DNA from: Corynebacterium aquatimens
Lineage (GTDB): Bacteria > Actinomycetota > Actinomycetes > Mycobacteriales > Mycobacteriaceae
NCBI RefSeq assembly: GCF_030408395.1
Contig: NZ_CP046980.1
Location: forward strand, 248,001-312,000
DNA length: 64,000 nt
Reading direction: 5' to 3'
Shown: positions 9,795 to 17,941 of the stretch, piece by piece
Position numbering within the stretch: position 1 is the first letter of the stretch
Layout of the letters: each line of letters begins with the position of its first letter
Program-made: the position numbers and the translations under genes
The notes under the pieces: model-generated
Database searches by the model: none
What the model saw: the letters and a program-made list of their open reading frames with translations, nothing else
What the model was told of the DNA's origin: nothing

Positions 9795-9905
9795 ATGACC
9801 CCCTTGGAGCAGCTCATCGTCCAATTCAACGAGTTTCTTGGAATGATGGCCCACGGTATGTCGTCGACCTCGTCGACGATCGCTTTGGGCCTCGGCATGT
9901 TCTAA
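9795..9905 (+). CDS. 36-residue hydrophobic/amphipathic peptide, candidate porin-like or mycoloylated peptide
   Basis: ATG at 9795 is preceded by AAAGGA at a suitable distance and runs 36 codons to TAA. The peptide has an amphipathic N-terminal half ([13 protein letters not shown]), a Ser/Thr cluster (GMSSTSST) and a hydrophobic C-terminus ending LGLGMF. It has no signal peptide. Corynebacterial PorA, PorH and related outer-membrane peptides are 40-60 residues, lack signal peptides, are amphipathic, and are O-mycoloylated on Ser by MytC. The adjacent divergent mycolyltransferase makes the resemblance suggestive. Homology to PorA/PorH could not be shown by eye, so function is inference. It could instead be a leader or regulatory peptide for lpd, which starts 23 bp downstream. 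Confidence 0.6.
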   Translation: MTPLEQLIVQFNEFLGMMAHGMSSTSSTIALGLGMF

Positions 9906-9928
9906 CAAACCTGCGTATCCTTGGGTGC

Positions 9929-11341
9929 GTGGCTGATAAACATTTTGACGTAGTAGTACTCGGTGCAGGTCCCGGCGGTTATGTTGCCGCCATTCGCGCG
10001 GCGCAGCTTGGCAAAAAAGTTGCCGTCGTGGAGAAGAAATACTGGGGCGGCGTGTGCCTCAACGTGGGTTGTATTCCCTCCAAGGCGTTGATTAAGAACG
10101 CTGAGGTTGCCCACATCTTCACCAAGGAAGCGAAGACCTTTGGCATCAAGGGTGACGTGGAGTTTGATTACGCGGATGCGCACGCGCGTTCACGCAAGGT
10201 CTCCGAGAAGATCGTCGGCGGCGTCCACTACCTGATGAAGAAGAACAAGATCACGGAGATCAACGGTCTCGGCTCCTTCAAGGACGCAAAGACACTGGAG
10301 ATCACCGAGGGCGATGACGCTGGCACCACGGTGACCTTTGATAACTGCATTATCGCGACCGGTTCTGTGGTCCGCGGCCTGAAGGGCGTGGAGTACTCCG
10401 AGAACGTGGTGAGCTACGAGGAGCAGATCCTCAACCCGCAGGCCCCGCAGAAGATGGTCATCGTCGGTGCGGGCGCAATCGGCATGGAGTTCGCCTACGT
10501 TTTGTCCAACTACGGCGTGGACATCACCGTCGTCGAGTACATGGATCGCGTCCTGCCGAATGAGGACAAGGATGTCTCCAAGGAGATCGCCCGCGCGTAC
10601 AAGAAGCTGGGCGTGAAGCTGCTGACCGGTCACGCCACCACCGCGGTGCGCGACAACGGTTCTTCCGTTGAGGTGGACATTCAAAAGAATGGCACGGACA
10701 AGACCGAGACGCTTACCGTTGATCGCGTCATGATCTCCGTGGGCTTCGCCCCGCGCGTTGAGGGCTTCGGCTTGGAGAACACGGGCGTTGAGCTCACGGA
10801 TCGCGGGGCCATTGCTATCGACGATCGGATGCGCACCAACGTCGACGGCATCTACGCCATCGGTGACGTAACCGCGAAGCTCCAGCTGGCGCACGTAGCT
10901 GAGGCACAGGGCATTGTCGCAGCTGAGACCATCGCCGGCGCGGAGACCCAGGAGCTGGGCGACTACATGATGATGCCGCGCGCGACGTTCTGCAACCCGC
11001 AGGTTGCCTCCTTCGGCTACACCGAGGAGCAGGCTCGTGAGAAGTTCGCTGACCGCGACATCAAGGTTGCCGTCTTCCCGTTCTCCGCAAACGGCAAGGC
11101 AGTCGGTCTGGCGGAGGCCACCGGTTTTGCCAAGCTCGTTGCTGACGGTGAGTTCGGTGAACTCATCGGTGCCCACCTGGTTGGCCCGCACGTCTCCGAA
11201 CTCCTGCCGGAGCTGACCCTGGCGCAGCGCTTCGACCTCACTGCCGGCGAGATCGCCCGCAACGTCCACATCCACCCGACGTTGTCCGAGGTCCTCAAGG
11301 AAGTCGCCCACGGCGTCGAGGGCCACATGATCAACCTTTAG
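9929..11341 (+). CDS. lpd: Dihydrolipoamide dehydrogenase (E3)
   Basis: A 470-residue flavoprotein that reoxidises dihydrolipoamide in the pyruvate and 2-oxoglutarate dehydrogenase complexes. It shows the FAD motif GAGPGGY, the redox disulfide GVCLNVGC (C43/C48), an NAD-binding GAGAIGMEF segment and the C-terminal HxHPTLSE catalytic His motif. The start is GTG 9929 (VADKHFD), which gives the length expected for the family. The Shine-Dalgarno is weak. A strong hairpin terminator follows at 11430. In C. glutamicum lpd is followed by ramB before sdhCAB; ramB is not found here. Confidence 0.97.
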   Translation: MADKHFDVVVLGAGPGGYVAAIRAAQLGKKVAVVEKKYWGGVCLNVGCIPSKALIKNAEVAHIFTKEAKTFGIKGDVEFDYADAHARSRKVSEKIVGGVHYLMKKNKITEINGLGSFKDAKTLEITEGDDAGTTVTFDNCIIATGSVVRGLKGVEYSENVVSYEEQILNPQAPQKMVIVGAGAIGMEFAYVLSNYGVDITVVEYMDRVLPNEDKDVSKEIARAYKKLGVKLLTGHATTAVRDNGSSVEVDIQKNGTDKTETLTVDRVMISVGFAPRVEGFGLENTGVELTDRGAIAIDDRMRTNVDGIYAIGDVTAKLQLAHVAEAQGIVAAETIAGAETQELGDYMMMPRATFCNPQVASFGYTEEQAREKFADRDIKVAVFPFSANGKAVGLAEATGFAKLVADGEFGELIGAHLVGPHVSELLPELTLAQRFDLTAGEIARNVHIHPTLSEVLKEVAHGVEGHMINL

Positions 11342-11429
11342 CCCCACGCTTAACGACGGGGCCCCTCCAAACAGCCCCCCAAGCACCCCTTTGGGCGCCT
11401 CGCCCTTAAGCGCCCATCCGTAAAGCTCC

Positions 11430-11470
11430 ATCCACCCCGCTCCTCCCCGGCAGCGGGGTGGATTCGTTTT
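11430..11470 (+). terminator. Intrinsic terminator after lpd
   Basis: A perfect 12-bp stem (ATCCACCCCGCT at 11430-11441, AGCGGGGTGGAT at 11452-11463) with a 10-nt loop, followed by TCGTTTT. It lies 90 bp after the lpd stop. Confidence 0.85.
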
Positions 11471-11610
11471 ACCCCCAGCGCACCAACCCCCTAGCGCACC
11501 AACCCCCTAGCCTGACCCGGCCCGTCAAGCTAAACCCCAGCCCAACGGGCCCACCCTGGCCACCGCTAAGCCAACACCCCAGCCCAAACCCGGCCTGCCG
11601 CCCAGACACT

Positions 11611-11678
11611 GTAGATCCGTTCGGGAAATGGGGATTAGCGACCTGGGGTTTTACAAGCCAAAACCCGAACGGATCTAC
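11611..11678. repeat. Long palindromic unit with GACCTGGGGTTTTAC core
   Basis: Perfect 15-bp inverted arms GTAGATCCGTTCGGG (11611-11625) and CCCGAACGGATCTAC (11664-11678) enclose 38 bp containing GACCTGGGGTTTTAC (11640-11654). A third partial arm (GCGGATCTAC) follows near 11706. The core 15-mer recurs in a second palindromic unit at 13811-13914 with unrelated arms. The rest of the 11342-12008 gap holds the lpd terminator, this unit and the AAATGCTCGT cluster, with no supported gene. Confidence 0.7.
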
Positions 11679-11822
11679 GCTTTCCGTACTCGCCCCGCTA
11701 AACCCGCGGATCTACGACTTCAGAACCTGACGCTTCACACCCACTGAAAAGACCTGCCTCTTGTTTGGGTCCGAATGGTCGCTTCAGGCCAGCGAGAGAG
11801 TTTTAAATTCTCGCCTCAGGAC

Positions 11823-11952
11823 AAATGCTCGTTTTGGCTCCGAGTTGGAGGTGCAAATTACCTGTATAACGAGCATTTGTGCTATTTGCTATCCCGTAAA
11901 ACGAGCTTTTGAAAACGAGCATTTGGAAGTCGGGCGGCTAAGACGAGCATTT
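11823..11952. repeat. AAATGCTCGT repeat cluster 1 (between convergent lpd and DIP1984 gene)
   Basis: One forward AAATGCTCGT (11823) is followed by inverted copies ACGAGCATTT at 11869, 11915 and 11943, plus a variant ACGAGCTTTT at 11901. Orientation is forward on the lpd side and inverted on the side of the minus-strand gene, as in the larger cluster at 38.2 kb. The motif was not seen elsewhere in the window. Confidence 0.75.
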
Positions 11953-12008
11953 GGGCTCGGGTATGGGGTGAGTCGGGTCTGGCAGGGGTTGGTTTTTTGG
12001 GGGGAAGG

Positions 12009-12464
12009 TTAGAGCAGCTCGGTGTTCCAGTTGAGCTGCTGGATACGGGTGTCGATGGCGCGGAACTGTTTGGCAAAGTCATCGGCGCGCGAACGTAGGG
12101 CAGCGACGTCCAGGGTGGAGACGTAGCGGATCTCTGCGCGGCTGTAGCGGTCCTGGCGGGCGCCGGCGGCGTCGGCGAGGCCGGTGTAGAAGCGCCGCTT
12201 GCGCAGGAGTGAATCACGGAGAGCAAGGGCACTCGTAAGCGAGTGGGTCTCGTCGAATGGCGTGGCAGAGTTGGTTGCGTTGATGTGGCGCACCAGGTCT
12301 TCGATTTGCTGCATCAAGGCGTCGGCTTCGGTGAGGAGCTTCGTCGGATCCTCATCAGGCTGGTCGCCTTCTTGAATACGCGCGACCCGGTGTAGGCGTT
12401 CGGTGACTTGGTTCAACCGGTCCTGGGCCTCTGCGCGCTGGGCGAGTGCTTCTGCTAACAACAT
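12009..12464 (-). CDS. DIP1984 family protein
   Basis: A 151-residue, mostly helical, highly charged protein (MLLAEALAQRAEAQDRLNQV start, heptad-like patterning throughout) matching the DIP1984/septicolysin-like family of small soluble proteins. The start is placed at ATG 12464, preceded by GAGGTGATCAC; a longer frame to 12512 has no ribosome binding site. It is convergent with lpd. Molecular function is unknown for the family. The upstream 426-bp gap carries the structured tRNA-like element. Confidence 0.8.
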   Translation of the reverse strand: MLLAEALAQRAEAQDRLNQVTERLHRVARIQEGDQPDEDPTKLLTEADALMQQIEDLVRHINATNSATPFDETHSLTSALALRDSLLRKRRFYTGLADAAGARQDRYSRAEIRYVSTLDVAALRSRADDFAKQFRAIDTRIQQLNWNTELL

Positions 12465-12605
12465 GTGATCACCTCGTGTGAAATGCTTTAAGTCCCCGAA
12501 CCCAACCCTCACGCACCGACCCCGCCAACGCCTGGTAGTAACTGGTAAACCCCTGGTGTGGGGATGAAAAGGTGTGCCAGTGTGACATGTGCGGGCCGCC
12601 TAAAT

Positions 12606-12738
12606 AGTGCGGTTGGAAGAATCGAACTTCCTTAAGTCCCTTACGGCCACTGGGACGCCAGAATGGAACCCGTCTTCCCTCCGGGTGGGGTTGGCGTTCA
12701 CTCGAGGTCGGTGCGCTACCGACTTTGTAGCTAATGGT
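12606..12738 (-). ncRNA. tRNA-like / multi-hairpin RNA element, degenerate or novel
   Basis: On the minus strand there is a D-arm-like TTAGCTAC..GTAGC segment, then hairpin GTCGGT-AGCGC-ACCGAC, a compound stem ACGCCA..TGGCGT enclosing ACCC..GGGT, a hairpin GTCCC-(11 nt)-GGGAC resembling a long variable arm, and a T-arm GGAAG-TTCGATT-CTTCC with consensus GTTCGATTC, followed by AACCGCAC. No matching 5' acceptor strand (TGCGGTT) was found, and the length (about 130 nt) exceeds any normal tRNA. It may be a decayed tRNA, a tRNA-derived remnant or a structured leader RNA of the DIP1984 gene. The remainder of 12465-12890 shows no gene. Confidence 0.4.
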
Positions 12739-12890
12739 TTAGTTTTGTGCAGTTAAGGGAACCCAGCTTAACCCAGTACAGGCGGAAGTCAAGGATATAC
12801 ACTAAGTTCATGCAGGGTCTGGGCCCTACGCGGCCCCTAAAAAGCCCCTAACGGAACGAATGCAATACGCAGGTAAGGAAGAGGTGCGCA

Positions 12891-13748
12891 ATGTCGAGCA
12901 TGTATCCGCCGTCCGGCGGCCGGGGTAACGGCCAGGACAATTCGGAGGACAACATCCCCATGTCCAGCCCTTCGGACTACTACGACTACACAAGCTCGGG
13001 GCAGAGTCAGGCGCCTTTCGGTCAGGACTACCGGGCGCAGTCCTACGCGCAGCAGGCTCCACAGCAGCCTTACCCGCAACAGGCACCTCAACAACCCTAC
13101 CCGCAGCAGGCGTCCGGTGCCTATGGCGTCCCGCCGAACCAGCCAATGCCGAAGAAGGGTAACGGCGCCGCGATCGGTTGCGTCATTGCGATTGTGATTA
13201 CGCTGCTGTTGATCACAATTCCCGTGGCGTTATTCTTCTACTACTTCGACAAGGAGATCGACAGCTACACGGAATCGAAGGAGGTCAGCGTCGGCGGGCC
13301 GGGGGTGAGCTCAGGCGGTGAATCGCGCGATGACACCCTTCCGATTGGCGCATGGGTGGAGTCCGGTGAGTGGCGCGTGTCCCTGGATTCGGTGGACCTT
13401 GACGCTAACCGTGAGATCCACGATGAGAATGAGTTCAATGATCCGCCGAAGGCGGGGTATGTCTACGTGATGGCTGGCCTCACGGTCACGTACTTGGGCG
13501 ATGACCCGCAGGGGGATAACCCCTTCGTGGAGGTGGAGTGGACTAATCCTGACGGCACCACATTCGACGATAGTGACGCTAGCGTGGTGATCGACGATAG
13601 GTTCTACTCCACGGGCAAGACCCTTTACAAGGGTGGTACGTACACCGGCAAGATTGTGTTTGAGGTTCCTTCCGCCACGGTGGATGATTCCACGATCGCA
13701 ATCAAGCCCACCATCAGCTCAGAGAAGCGCTTCTTCAGCGTGAAATAA
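12891..13748 (+). CDS. Membrane-anchored DUF4352-like extracytoplasmic protein
   Basis: A 285-residue protein. Residues 1-90 are a Gly/Ser/Tyr then Pro/Gln-rich cytoplasmic tail with near-repeats of QQAPQQPYP, followed by one membrane segment (about 93-118). The external part has an acidic linker and a C-terminal beta-rich domain (about 150-285) with the pattern of DUF4352 (GYVYVMAGLTVTYLG, then WTNPDG). DUF4352 proteins are secreted or anchored immunoglobulin-like proteins of unknown function. No operon partner is evident; the next gene is convergent. Confidence 0.75.
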   Translation: MSSMYPPSGGRGNGQDNSEDNIPMSSPSDYYDYTSSGQSQAPFGQDYRAQSYAQQAPQQPYPQQAPQQPYPQQASGAYGVPPNQPMPKKGNGAAIGCVIAIVITLLLITIPVALFFYYFDKEIDSYTESKEVSVGGPGVSSGGESRDDTLPIGAWVESGEWRVSLDSVDLDANREIHDENEFNDPPKAGYVYVMAGLTVTYLGDDPQGDNPFVEVEWTNPDGTTFDDSDASVVIDDRFYSTGKTLYKGGTYTGKIVFEVPSATVDDSTIAIKPTISSEKRFFSVK

Positions 13749-13810
13749 GGCACCGCTTTACGACGGGCATGTGGCGGCGTGGTCCTGGGGCCGCGCCGGT
13801 CGCGGGGCCC

Positions 13811-13914
13811 GATTCGCGAAATTCTGCTTTGCTGATAGATCATCAAAAAACCGCGGGCCCGTGACCTGGGGTTTTACGGGGGCTATCGAAAGTTGGATGC
13901 AAATTTCGCGAATC
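13811..13914. repeat. Second long palindromic unit with GACCTGGGGTTTTAC core
   Basis: 13-bp perfect inverted arms GATTCGCGAAATT (13811-13823) and AATTTCGCGAATC (13902-13914) enclose 78 bp that includes GACCTGGGGTTTTAC (13863-13877), identical to the core of the 11611-11678 unit. It lies between two convergent genes. The 13749-14059 gap otherwise holds only a terminator hairpin. Confidence 0.7.
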
Positions 13915-13958
13915 GCCTCGCCGGGGCACCGCGGTGAGAAACAGGAAAAGAAACAAGA

Positions 13959-14009
13959 AACCCGCATCCCTGCCCCGCCCGTAACGGCGCGGGGTGAAGG
14001 ATGCGGGTT
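13959..14009 (-). terminator. Terminator of the SRPBCC gene (possibly bidirectional)
   Basis: AACCCGCATCC (13959-13969) pairs with GGATGCGGGTT (13999-14009), with an inner GC-rich stem. On the minus strand the hairpin is followed by TCTTGTTTCTTTTCC, a T-rich tail suited to terminating the 14060-14509 gene. Confidence 0.7.
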
Positions 14010-14059
14010 GTCGTTTCGGTGCTACCTAGGCACCAAACGCACCGCGGCTGCGCAGCTGA

Positions 14060-14509
14060 TTAGTCCAGTGCGGCAGCAAGCGTGTTCAGGGAGTTGGCGC
14101 AGAACTCGTCGTCAAAGTTCTCGCTCATCTTGCGGACGAAGTCGGCCTCGATCTCGCTGCGGTCGTAGGTCAGGGTAACGCGGGTGTTCTCCGCATCGAT
14201 CGGCTCGAGCTCGTAGAGCCACTTCGCGCCGACCTCCACGTCAGCGGTGGTGTTCTTCAGGTTCTTCCAGCCGACGACCATGTTCTCCTGGAGTGCAAAA
14301 ACCTCGTTCTGCGTCTGGTAGTCGCCGTCTTCCTTGGTCATGTTCATGGTGAAGCGCTGGCCGACCTTTTCAAAGCGGTCTCCCGTGTCGGAGGAAACAA
14401 CCATGCCGGACGAATCGGTCTCATTGTGGCGGTCCGGGTTGGTCAGCAGGTCGTAGATGTCCGCTGCCGGGGCAGCGATGTCGCGGGTTGCAGAGTTTGT
14501 ATCAGTCAT
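14060..14509 (-). CDS. SRPBCC family (polyketide cyclase/dehydrase-like) protein
   Basis: A 149-residue START-like fold protein. The N-terminus reads ATRDIAAPAADIYDLLTNPDRH, the classic SRPBCC opening strand and helix, and the C-terminus has the long helix (SENFDDEFCANSLNTLAAAL). Such proteins bind hydrophobic ligands, and no catalytic role can be assigned. The start is ATG 14509; a GTG at 14518 in the same frame is less likely. It is convergent with the DUF4352-like gene and divergent from sdhC. Confidence 0.8.
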   Translation of the reverse strand: MTDTNSATRDIAAPAADIYDLLTNPDRHNETDSSGMVVSSDTGDRFEKVGQRFTMNMTKEDGDYQTQNEVFALQENMVVGWKNLKNTTADVEVGAKWLYELEPIDAENTRVTLTYDRSEIEADFVRKMSENFDDEFCANSLNTLAAALD

Positions 14510-14919
14510 GCGCCCCACGGTACAGAAATTTAGATGGAGGGTTTTGTTCGCGATCGCCGTTGGGGCATCCGGAACAGGTGAAACCTAAGGTAGTGCTAAC
14601 AAACAAAAGGTTTACGCCGGACGGGGTGAAACCACGGGGGAGGGACTGTGGGGTGTGGGGGTGGCGTCGATAAGCGTGTGCTTTGTGAGGGTGGGTCGGG
14701 CGTGACTGTGGCGTGGGGCACAAAGCCCGCGTGTTTATGTTTCTGAGCTGGAGTTATAGGGCGGCTTGGAGGGAGCTTGGGGTGTGGTGTGGAACACATG
14801 GGTGGCGGGGTATGGGCGCGTGTGCGGCGGGGGTTGGGGGGTGTGTAGACGCGTTGTGTCGTTGAGTCGGTTAGGGGTGCGGGGGAGCCCTAAACTTATA
14901 GGGTGAAACTGGAGGTGCC
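14510..14919 (+). promoter_or_regulatory. sdhCAB upstream region
   Basis: A 410-bp gene-free region with unusually G-rich plus strand (many GGGG runs). It contains a CGTCGATAAGC copy, a -10-like TAAACT at 14891-14896 and GGAGGT (14911-14916) before the sdhC ATG. Several TGGGG/TTGGGG sequences resemble RamA-type boxes, and RamA is known to activate sdh in C. glutamicum, but the motif is too short to call by eye. No ORF was accepted here. Confidence 0.45.
14665..14675 (+). repeat. CGTCGATAAGC dispersed motif (intergenic copy)
   Basis: This is the one exact copy of the 11-mer CGTCGATAAGC found outside a gene, upstream of sdhC and preceded by a G-run. Other exact copies by eye, listed by start of the GTCGATAAGC/GCTTATCGAC 10-mer: plus orientation 3094, 22596, 34265, 36036, 41042, 44539, 50832, 55280; minus orientation 1950, 2952, 5802, 20220, 23187, 42125, 47073. 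Each has the extra C before GTCG. One-mismatch copies occur at about 39838 (two in tandem), 48752 and 52393. Confidence 0.85.
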
Positions 14920-15732
14920 ATGACTGTTAAAGACGTCGATAAAAACGTTGGCCAGGCTCACGGGTTCAATACTGCGGCGATGGATGCCGTAGACCGTGAA
15001 TCACTGCGCCACGGCAAGATCACTGAGAAGCCGCTGCGTGAAAAGCCTGGTTTCCCAACGTGGGCAATCAAGCTGTGTATGGCCGTAACGGGCCTAATCT
15101 TCTTCCTCTTTGTGCTGGGCCACATGGTAGGAAACCTGAAGCTGTTCATGCCGGACCACGCCGGCGTGCCCGCATTGGACGCCTACGGCGAGTTCCTGCG
15201 CACCATCGGTGAGCCATTGTTCCCGCGTGAAGGATTCCTGTGGATTCTGCGCATTATCTTGCTTGCCTGCCTGGCGCTGCACATCTTTGGTGCGTTTGCG
15301 CTGGCGGGACGCTCCAAGCGTTCGCGTGGCAAGTTCAAGAGGACGAACCTGATGGGTGGTATTCAGTCCACCGCGGCTCGCGCGATGCTGGTCACCGGTG
15401 TTGTGCTGCTGCTGTTCATCATCTTCCACATCCTCGACCTGACCACCGGCCAGTTGGTCGCCTCTGAGGCATTCGAGCACGGCGCTGTGAAGAACAACAT
15501 GCTTGCTACCTTCGCGCCTGAGCGCTGGTTCGTGACGCTGTTCTACGTCGTGGCGCAGCTCTGCCTGTTCTTGCACCTGACCCACGGTGTGTACCTGGCC
15601 GTGTCCGACTTGGGCTGGCTGGGTAAGCGCGGCCACGCAATCATGGTTGTCCTGGCCTACTGGATCCCGGCGATCGTCATGATCGCGAACATCATCATGC
15701 CCCTGTCCGTCACGTTTGGCTGGGTCAGCTAA
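14920..15732 (+). CDS. sdhC: Succinate dehydrogenase cytochrome b subunit
   Basis: A 270-residue membrane anchor with five hydrophobic segments (about 48-70, 106-130, 152-175, 203-225, 236-260). Conserved His in or near the membrane (H68, H121, H170, H219/H222) fit the di-heme, menaquinone-reactive Sdh/Frd cytochrome b of Gram-positives. Length and topology match the actinobacterial single-subunit anchor, so no separate sdhD is expected. The start ATG 14920 has a good GGAGGT. First gene of sdhCAB; sdhA follows after 28 bp. Confidence 0.95.
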   Translation: MTVKDVDKNVGQAHGFNTAAMDAVDRESLRHGKITEKPLREKPGFPTWAIKLCMAVTGLIFFLFVLGHMVGNLKLFMPDHAGVPALDAYGEFLRTIGEPLFPREGFLWILRIILLACLALHIFGAFALAGRSKRSRGKFKRTNLMGGIQSTAARAMLVTGVVLLLFIIFHILDLTTGQLVASEAFEHGAVKNNMLATFAPERWFVTLFYVVAQLCLFLHLTHGVYLAVSDLGWLGKRGHAIMVVLAYWIPAIVMIANIIMPLSVTFGWVS

Positions 15733-15760
15733 CACGTCTTCATAAGCTGGAGAAAAGATT

Positions 15761-17941
15761 ATGACTACTGCATCTAACGGCAACGGTGCGCGTGAAGACG
15801 CTCCTCGCGTAGTGGCGAAGACCGACACTGAGGCCCACAACACCGCTGGTCGTGCGAGGACCGCGGACACCGACACGACCAACACCCACGCGCCGAAAGC
15901 TGACGCTAACGTTTCTGGCGGTGCGGATAATGAAACGAACGCAGCGGGCAAGGACTTCCGTAACCCGGATTCCGTCGTTCCGGGCGTGACTCCGGGCACC
16001 ATCCTGGAAAACAACGAGCCTAAGGGCATCCCCATGCGCGACATGTGGGAGTACCAGAAGGACCACATGAACCTGGTCTCCCCGCTGAACCGCCGTAAGT
16101 TCACGGTGATCGTGGTGGGTACCGGCCTGTCCGGTGGCGCTGCAGCTGCCGCGCTGGGTGAACTCGGCTACAACGTCAAGGCCTTCACCTACCACGACGC
16201 ACCGCGCCGCGCGCACTCCATTGCGGCGCAGGGTGGTGTGAACTCCGCCCGCGGTAAGAAGGTGGACAATGACGGTGCGTACCGCCACGTCAAGGACACC
16301 GTTAAGGGCGGCGACTACCGCTGCCGCGAGTCCGACTGCTGGCGCCTGGCTGTTGAGTCCGTTCGCGTTATCGACCACATGAACGCTATCGGCGCACCGT
16401 TCGCGCGTGAGTACGGCGGCACCCTGGCCACCCGTTCCTTCGGTGGTGTGCAGGTCTCCCGTACCTACTACACCCGTGGCCAAACAGGTCAGCAGCTGCA
16501 GCTATCCACGGCATCTTCGCTGCAGCGCCAGATTCACCTGGGCAACGTGGAGATCTTCACGCACAACGATTTGGTGGACCTGATCGTCACCGACGCGGAG
16601 GAAGCCGGCGGCAAGAAGAAGTGCGTGGGTATTGTCACCCGCAACCTGATCTCCGGTGAGATCGTTCCGTTCACCGGCCACGCTGTTGTGCTGGCCACCG
16701 GTGGGTACGGCAACGTGTACCACAAGACCACGCTGGCAAAGAACTCCAATGCTTCCGCCATCATGCGTGCGTACGAGCACGGCGCATACCTTGCGTCCCC
16801 GTGCTTCGTGCAGTTCCACCCGACCGGTCTTCCGGTCAACGCGAACTGGCAGGCAAAGACCACGCTGATGTCTGAGTCCCTGCGTAACGACGGCCGCGTG
16901 TGGGTGCCGAAGGACCCGGAGGATTCCCGCGACGCCAAGGACGTGCCGGAGGAGGACCGCGACTACTTCCTGGAGCGCCGCTACCCGGCCTTCGGTAACC
17001 TCGTCCCGCGTGACGTCGCCTCCCGTGCAATCTCCCAGGAGATCAACGCCGGCCGCGGTATTGGCCCGCTGAAGAACTCCGCATACCTGGACTTCTCCGA
17101 CGCTATTGAGCGCCTGGGTGAGGACACGATTCGTGAGCGTTACGGAAACCTCTTTGAGATGTACGAAGACTCCGTGGGCCGTAACCCGTACCACGAGCCG
17201 ATGCGTATCGCCCCGACCGTCCACTTCACCATGGGTGGCCTGTGGACCGACTTCAACGAGATGACCTCCATCGACGGCCTGTTCGCCGCCGGTGAGTGCT
17301 CCTGGACCTACCACGGTGCGAACCGCCTGGGTGCGAACTCGCTGCTGTCCGCGTCTGTCGACGGCTGGTTCACCCTCCCGTTCACGGTGCCGAACTACCT
17401 GGCCGACCACCTCGGCGAGGAGATCGTGGACATTGAGTCGGAGGACGTGAAGAAGGCAGTTGCTCGCTCCCAGGAGCTGATCGACCGCCTGATGAACATT
17501 CGCGGTGCGGACCCGCACGGTCCGGATTACTACCACGAGAAGCTTGGTCACATCCTCTACGAATCTTGTGGTGTGGCACGCGACGTGGAGTCCATCAAGC
17601 GCGGTATTGAAAACATCCGCGCCCTGCGCGAGGACTTCTGGGCTAACGTCCGTATCCCGGGCCACGCCATGGACATGAACCAGACCCTGGAGAACGCCAT
17701 CCGCGTGGCGGACTACATCAACCTGGGTGAGCTCATGTGCATCGACGCCCTGGACCGCGACGAGTCCTGTGGTGCGCACTACCGCGCTGACCACCTCTCC
17801 GAGGATGGCGAGGCTGAGCGTGATGATGACAACTGGTGCTTCGTATCCGCCTGGGAGCCGGGCGGCGAAGGCGAGTTCATCCGCCACGCTGAACCCCTCT
17901 ACTTCGATTCGATCCCGCTGATGACAAGGAACTACAAGTAA
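15761..17941 (+). CDS. sdhA: Succinate dehydrogenase flavoprotein subunit
   Basis: A 726-residue flavoprotein that oxidises succinate to fumarate. Visible features are GTGLSGGAAA (FAD binding), AHSIAAQGGVN with the flavin-linking His at about 152, HFTMGGLW and the C-terminal DESCGAHYR. The first 65-70 residues are an Asn/Thr/Ala/Asp-rich low-complexity extension, about 50 residues longer than the C. glutamicum protein, before the conserved DMWEYQKDHMNLVSPLNRRK. Start ATG 15761 is preceded by GGAGAAAAG. Its TAA shares a base with the sdhB ATG (TAATG), implying coupled translation. Confidence 0.97.
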   Translation: MTTASNGNGAREDAPRVVAKTDTEAHNTAGRARTADTDTTNTHAPKADANVSGGADNETNAAGKDFRNPDSVVPGVTPGTILENNEPKGIPMRDMWEYQKDHMNLVSPLNRRKFTVIVVGTGLSGGAAAAALGELGYNVKAFTYHDAPRRAHSIAAQGGVNSARGKKVDNDGAYRHVKDTVKGGDYRCRESDCWRLAVESVRVIDHMNAIGAPFAREYGGTLATRSFGGVQVSRTYYTRGQTGQQLQLSTASSLQRQIHLGNVEIFTHNDLVDLIVTDAEEAGGKKKCVGIVTRNLISGEIVPFTGHAVVLATGGYGNVYHKTTLAKNSNASAIMRAYEHGAYLASPCFVQFHPTGLPVNANWQAKTTLMSESLRNDGRVWVPKDPEDSRDAKDVPEEDRDYFLERRYPAFGNLVPRDVASRAISQEINAGRGIGPLKNSAYLDFSDAIERLGEDTIRERYGNLFEMYEDSVGRNPYHEPMRIAPTVHFTMGGLWTDFNEMTSIDGLFAAGECSWTYHGANRLGANSLLSASVDGWFTLPFTVPNYLADHLGEEIVDIESEDVKKAVARSQELIDRLMNIRGADPHGPDYYHEKLGHILYESCGVARDVESIKRGIENIRALREDFWANVRIPGHAMDMNQTLENAIRVADYINLGELMCIDALDRDESCGAHYRADHLSEDGEAERDDDNWCFVSAWEPGGEGEFIRHAEPLYFDSIPLMTRNYK

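Noticed and set aside
10190..11431. 413-codon minus-strand frame opposite lpd
   Set aside because: Antisense shadow of lpd; no recognisable domain.
12606..12738. Standard tRNA gene
   Set aside because: T-arm and D-arm-like parts exist, but there is no complementary acceptor strand, no anticodon stem of 5 bp at the expected place and the length is too great.
16502..17887. 461-codon minus-strand frame inside sdhA
   Set aside because: Antisense to the clearly coding sdhA; composition (Val/His/Arg-rich) is typical of a shadow frame.
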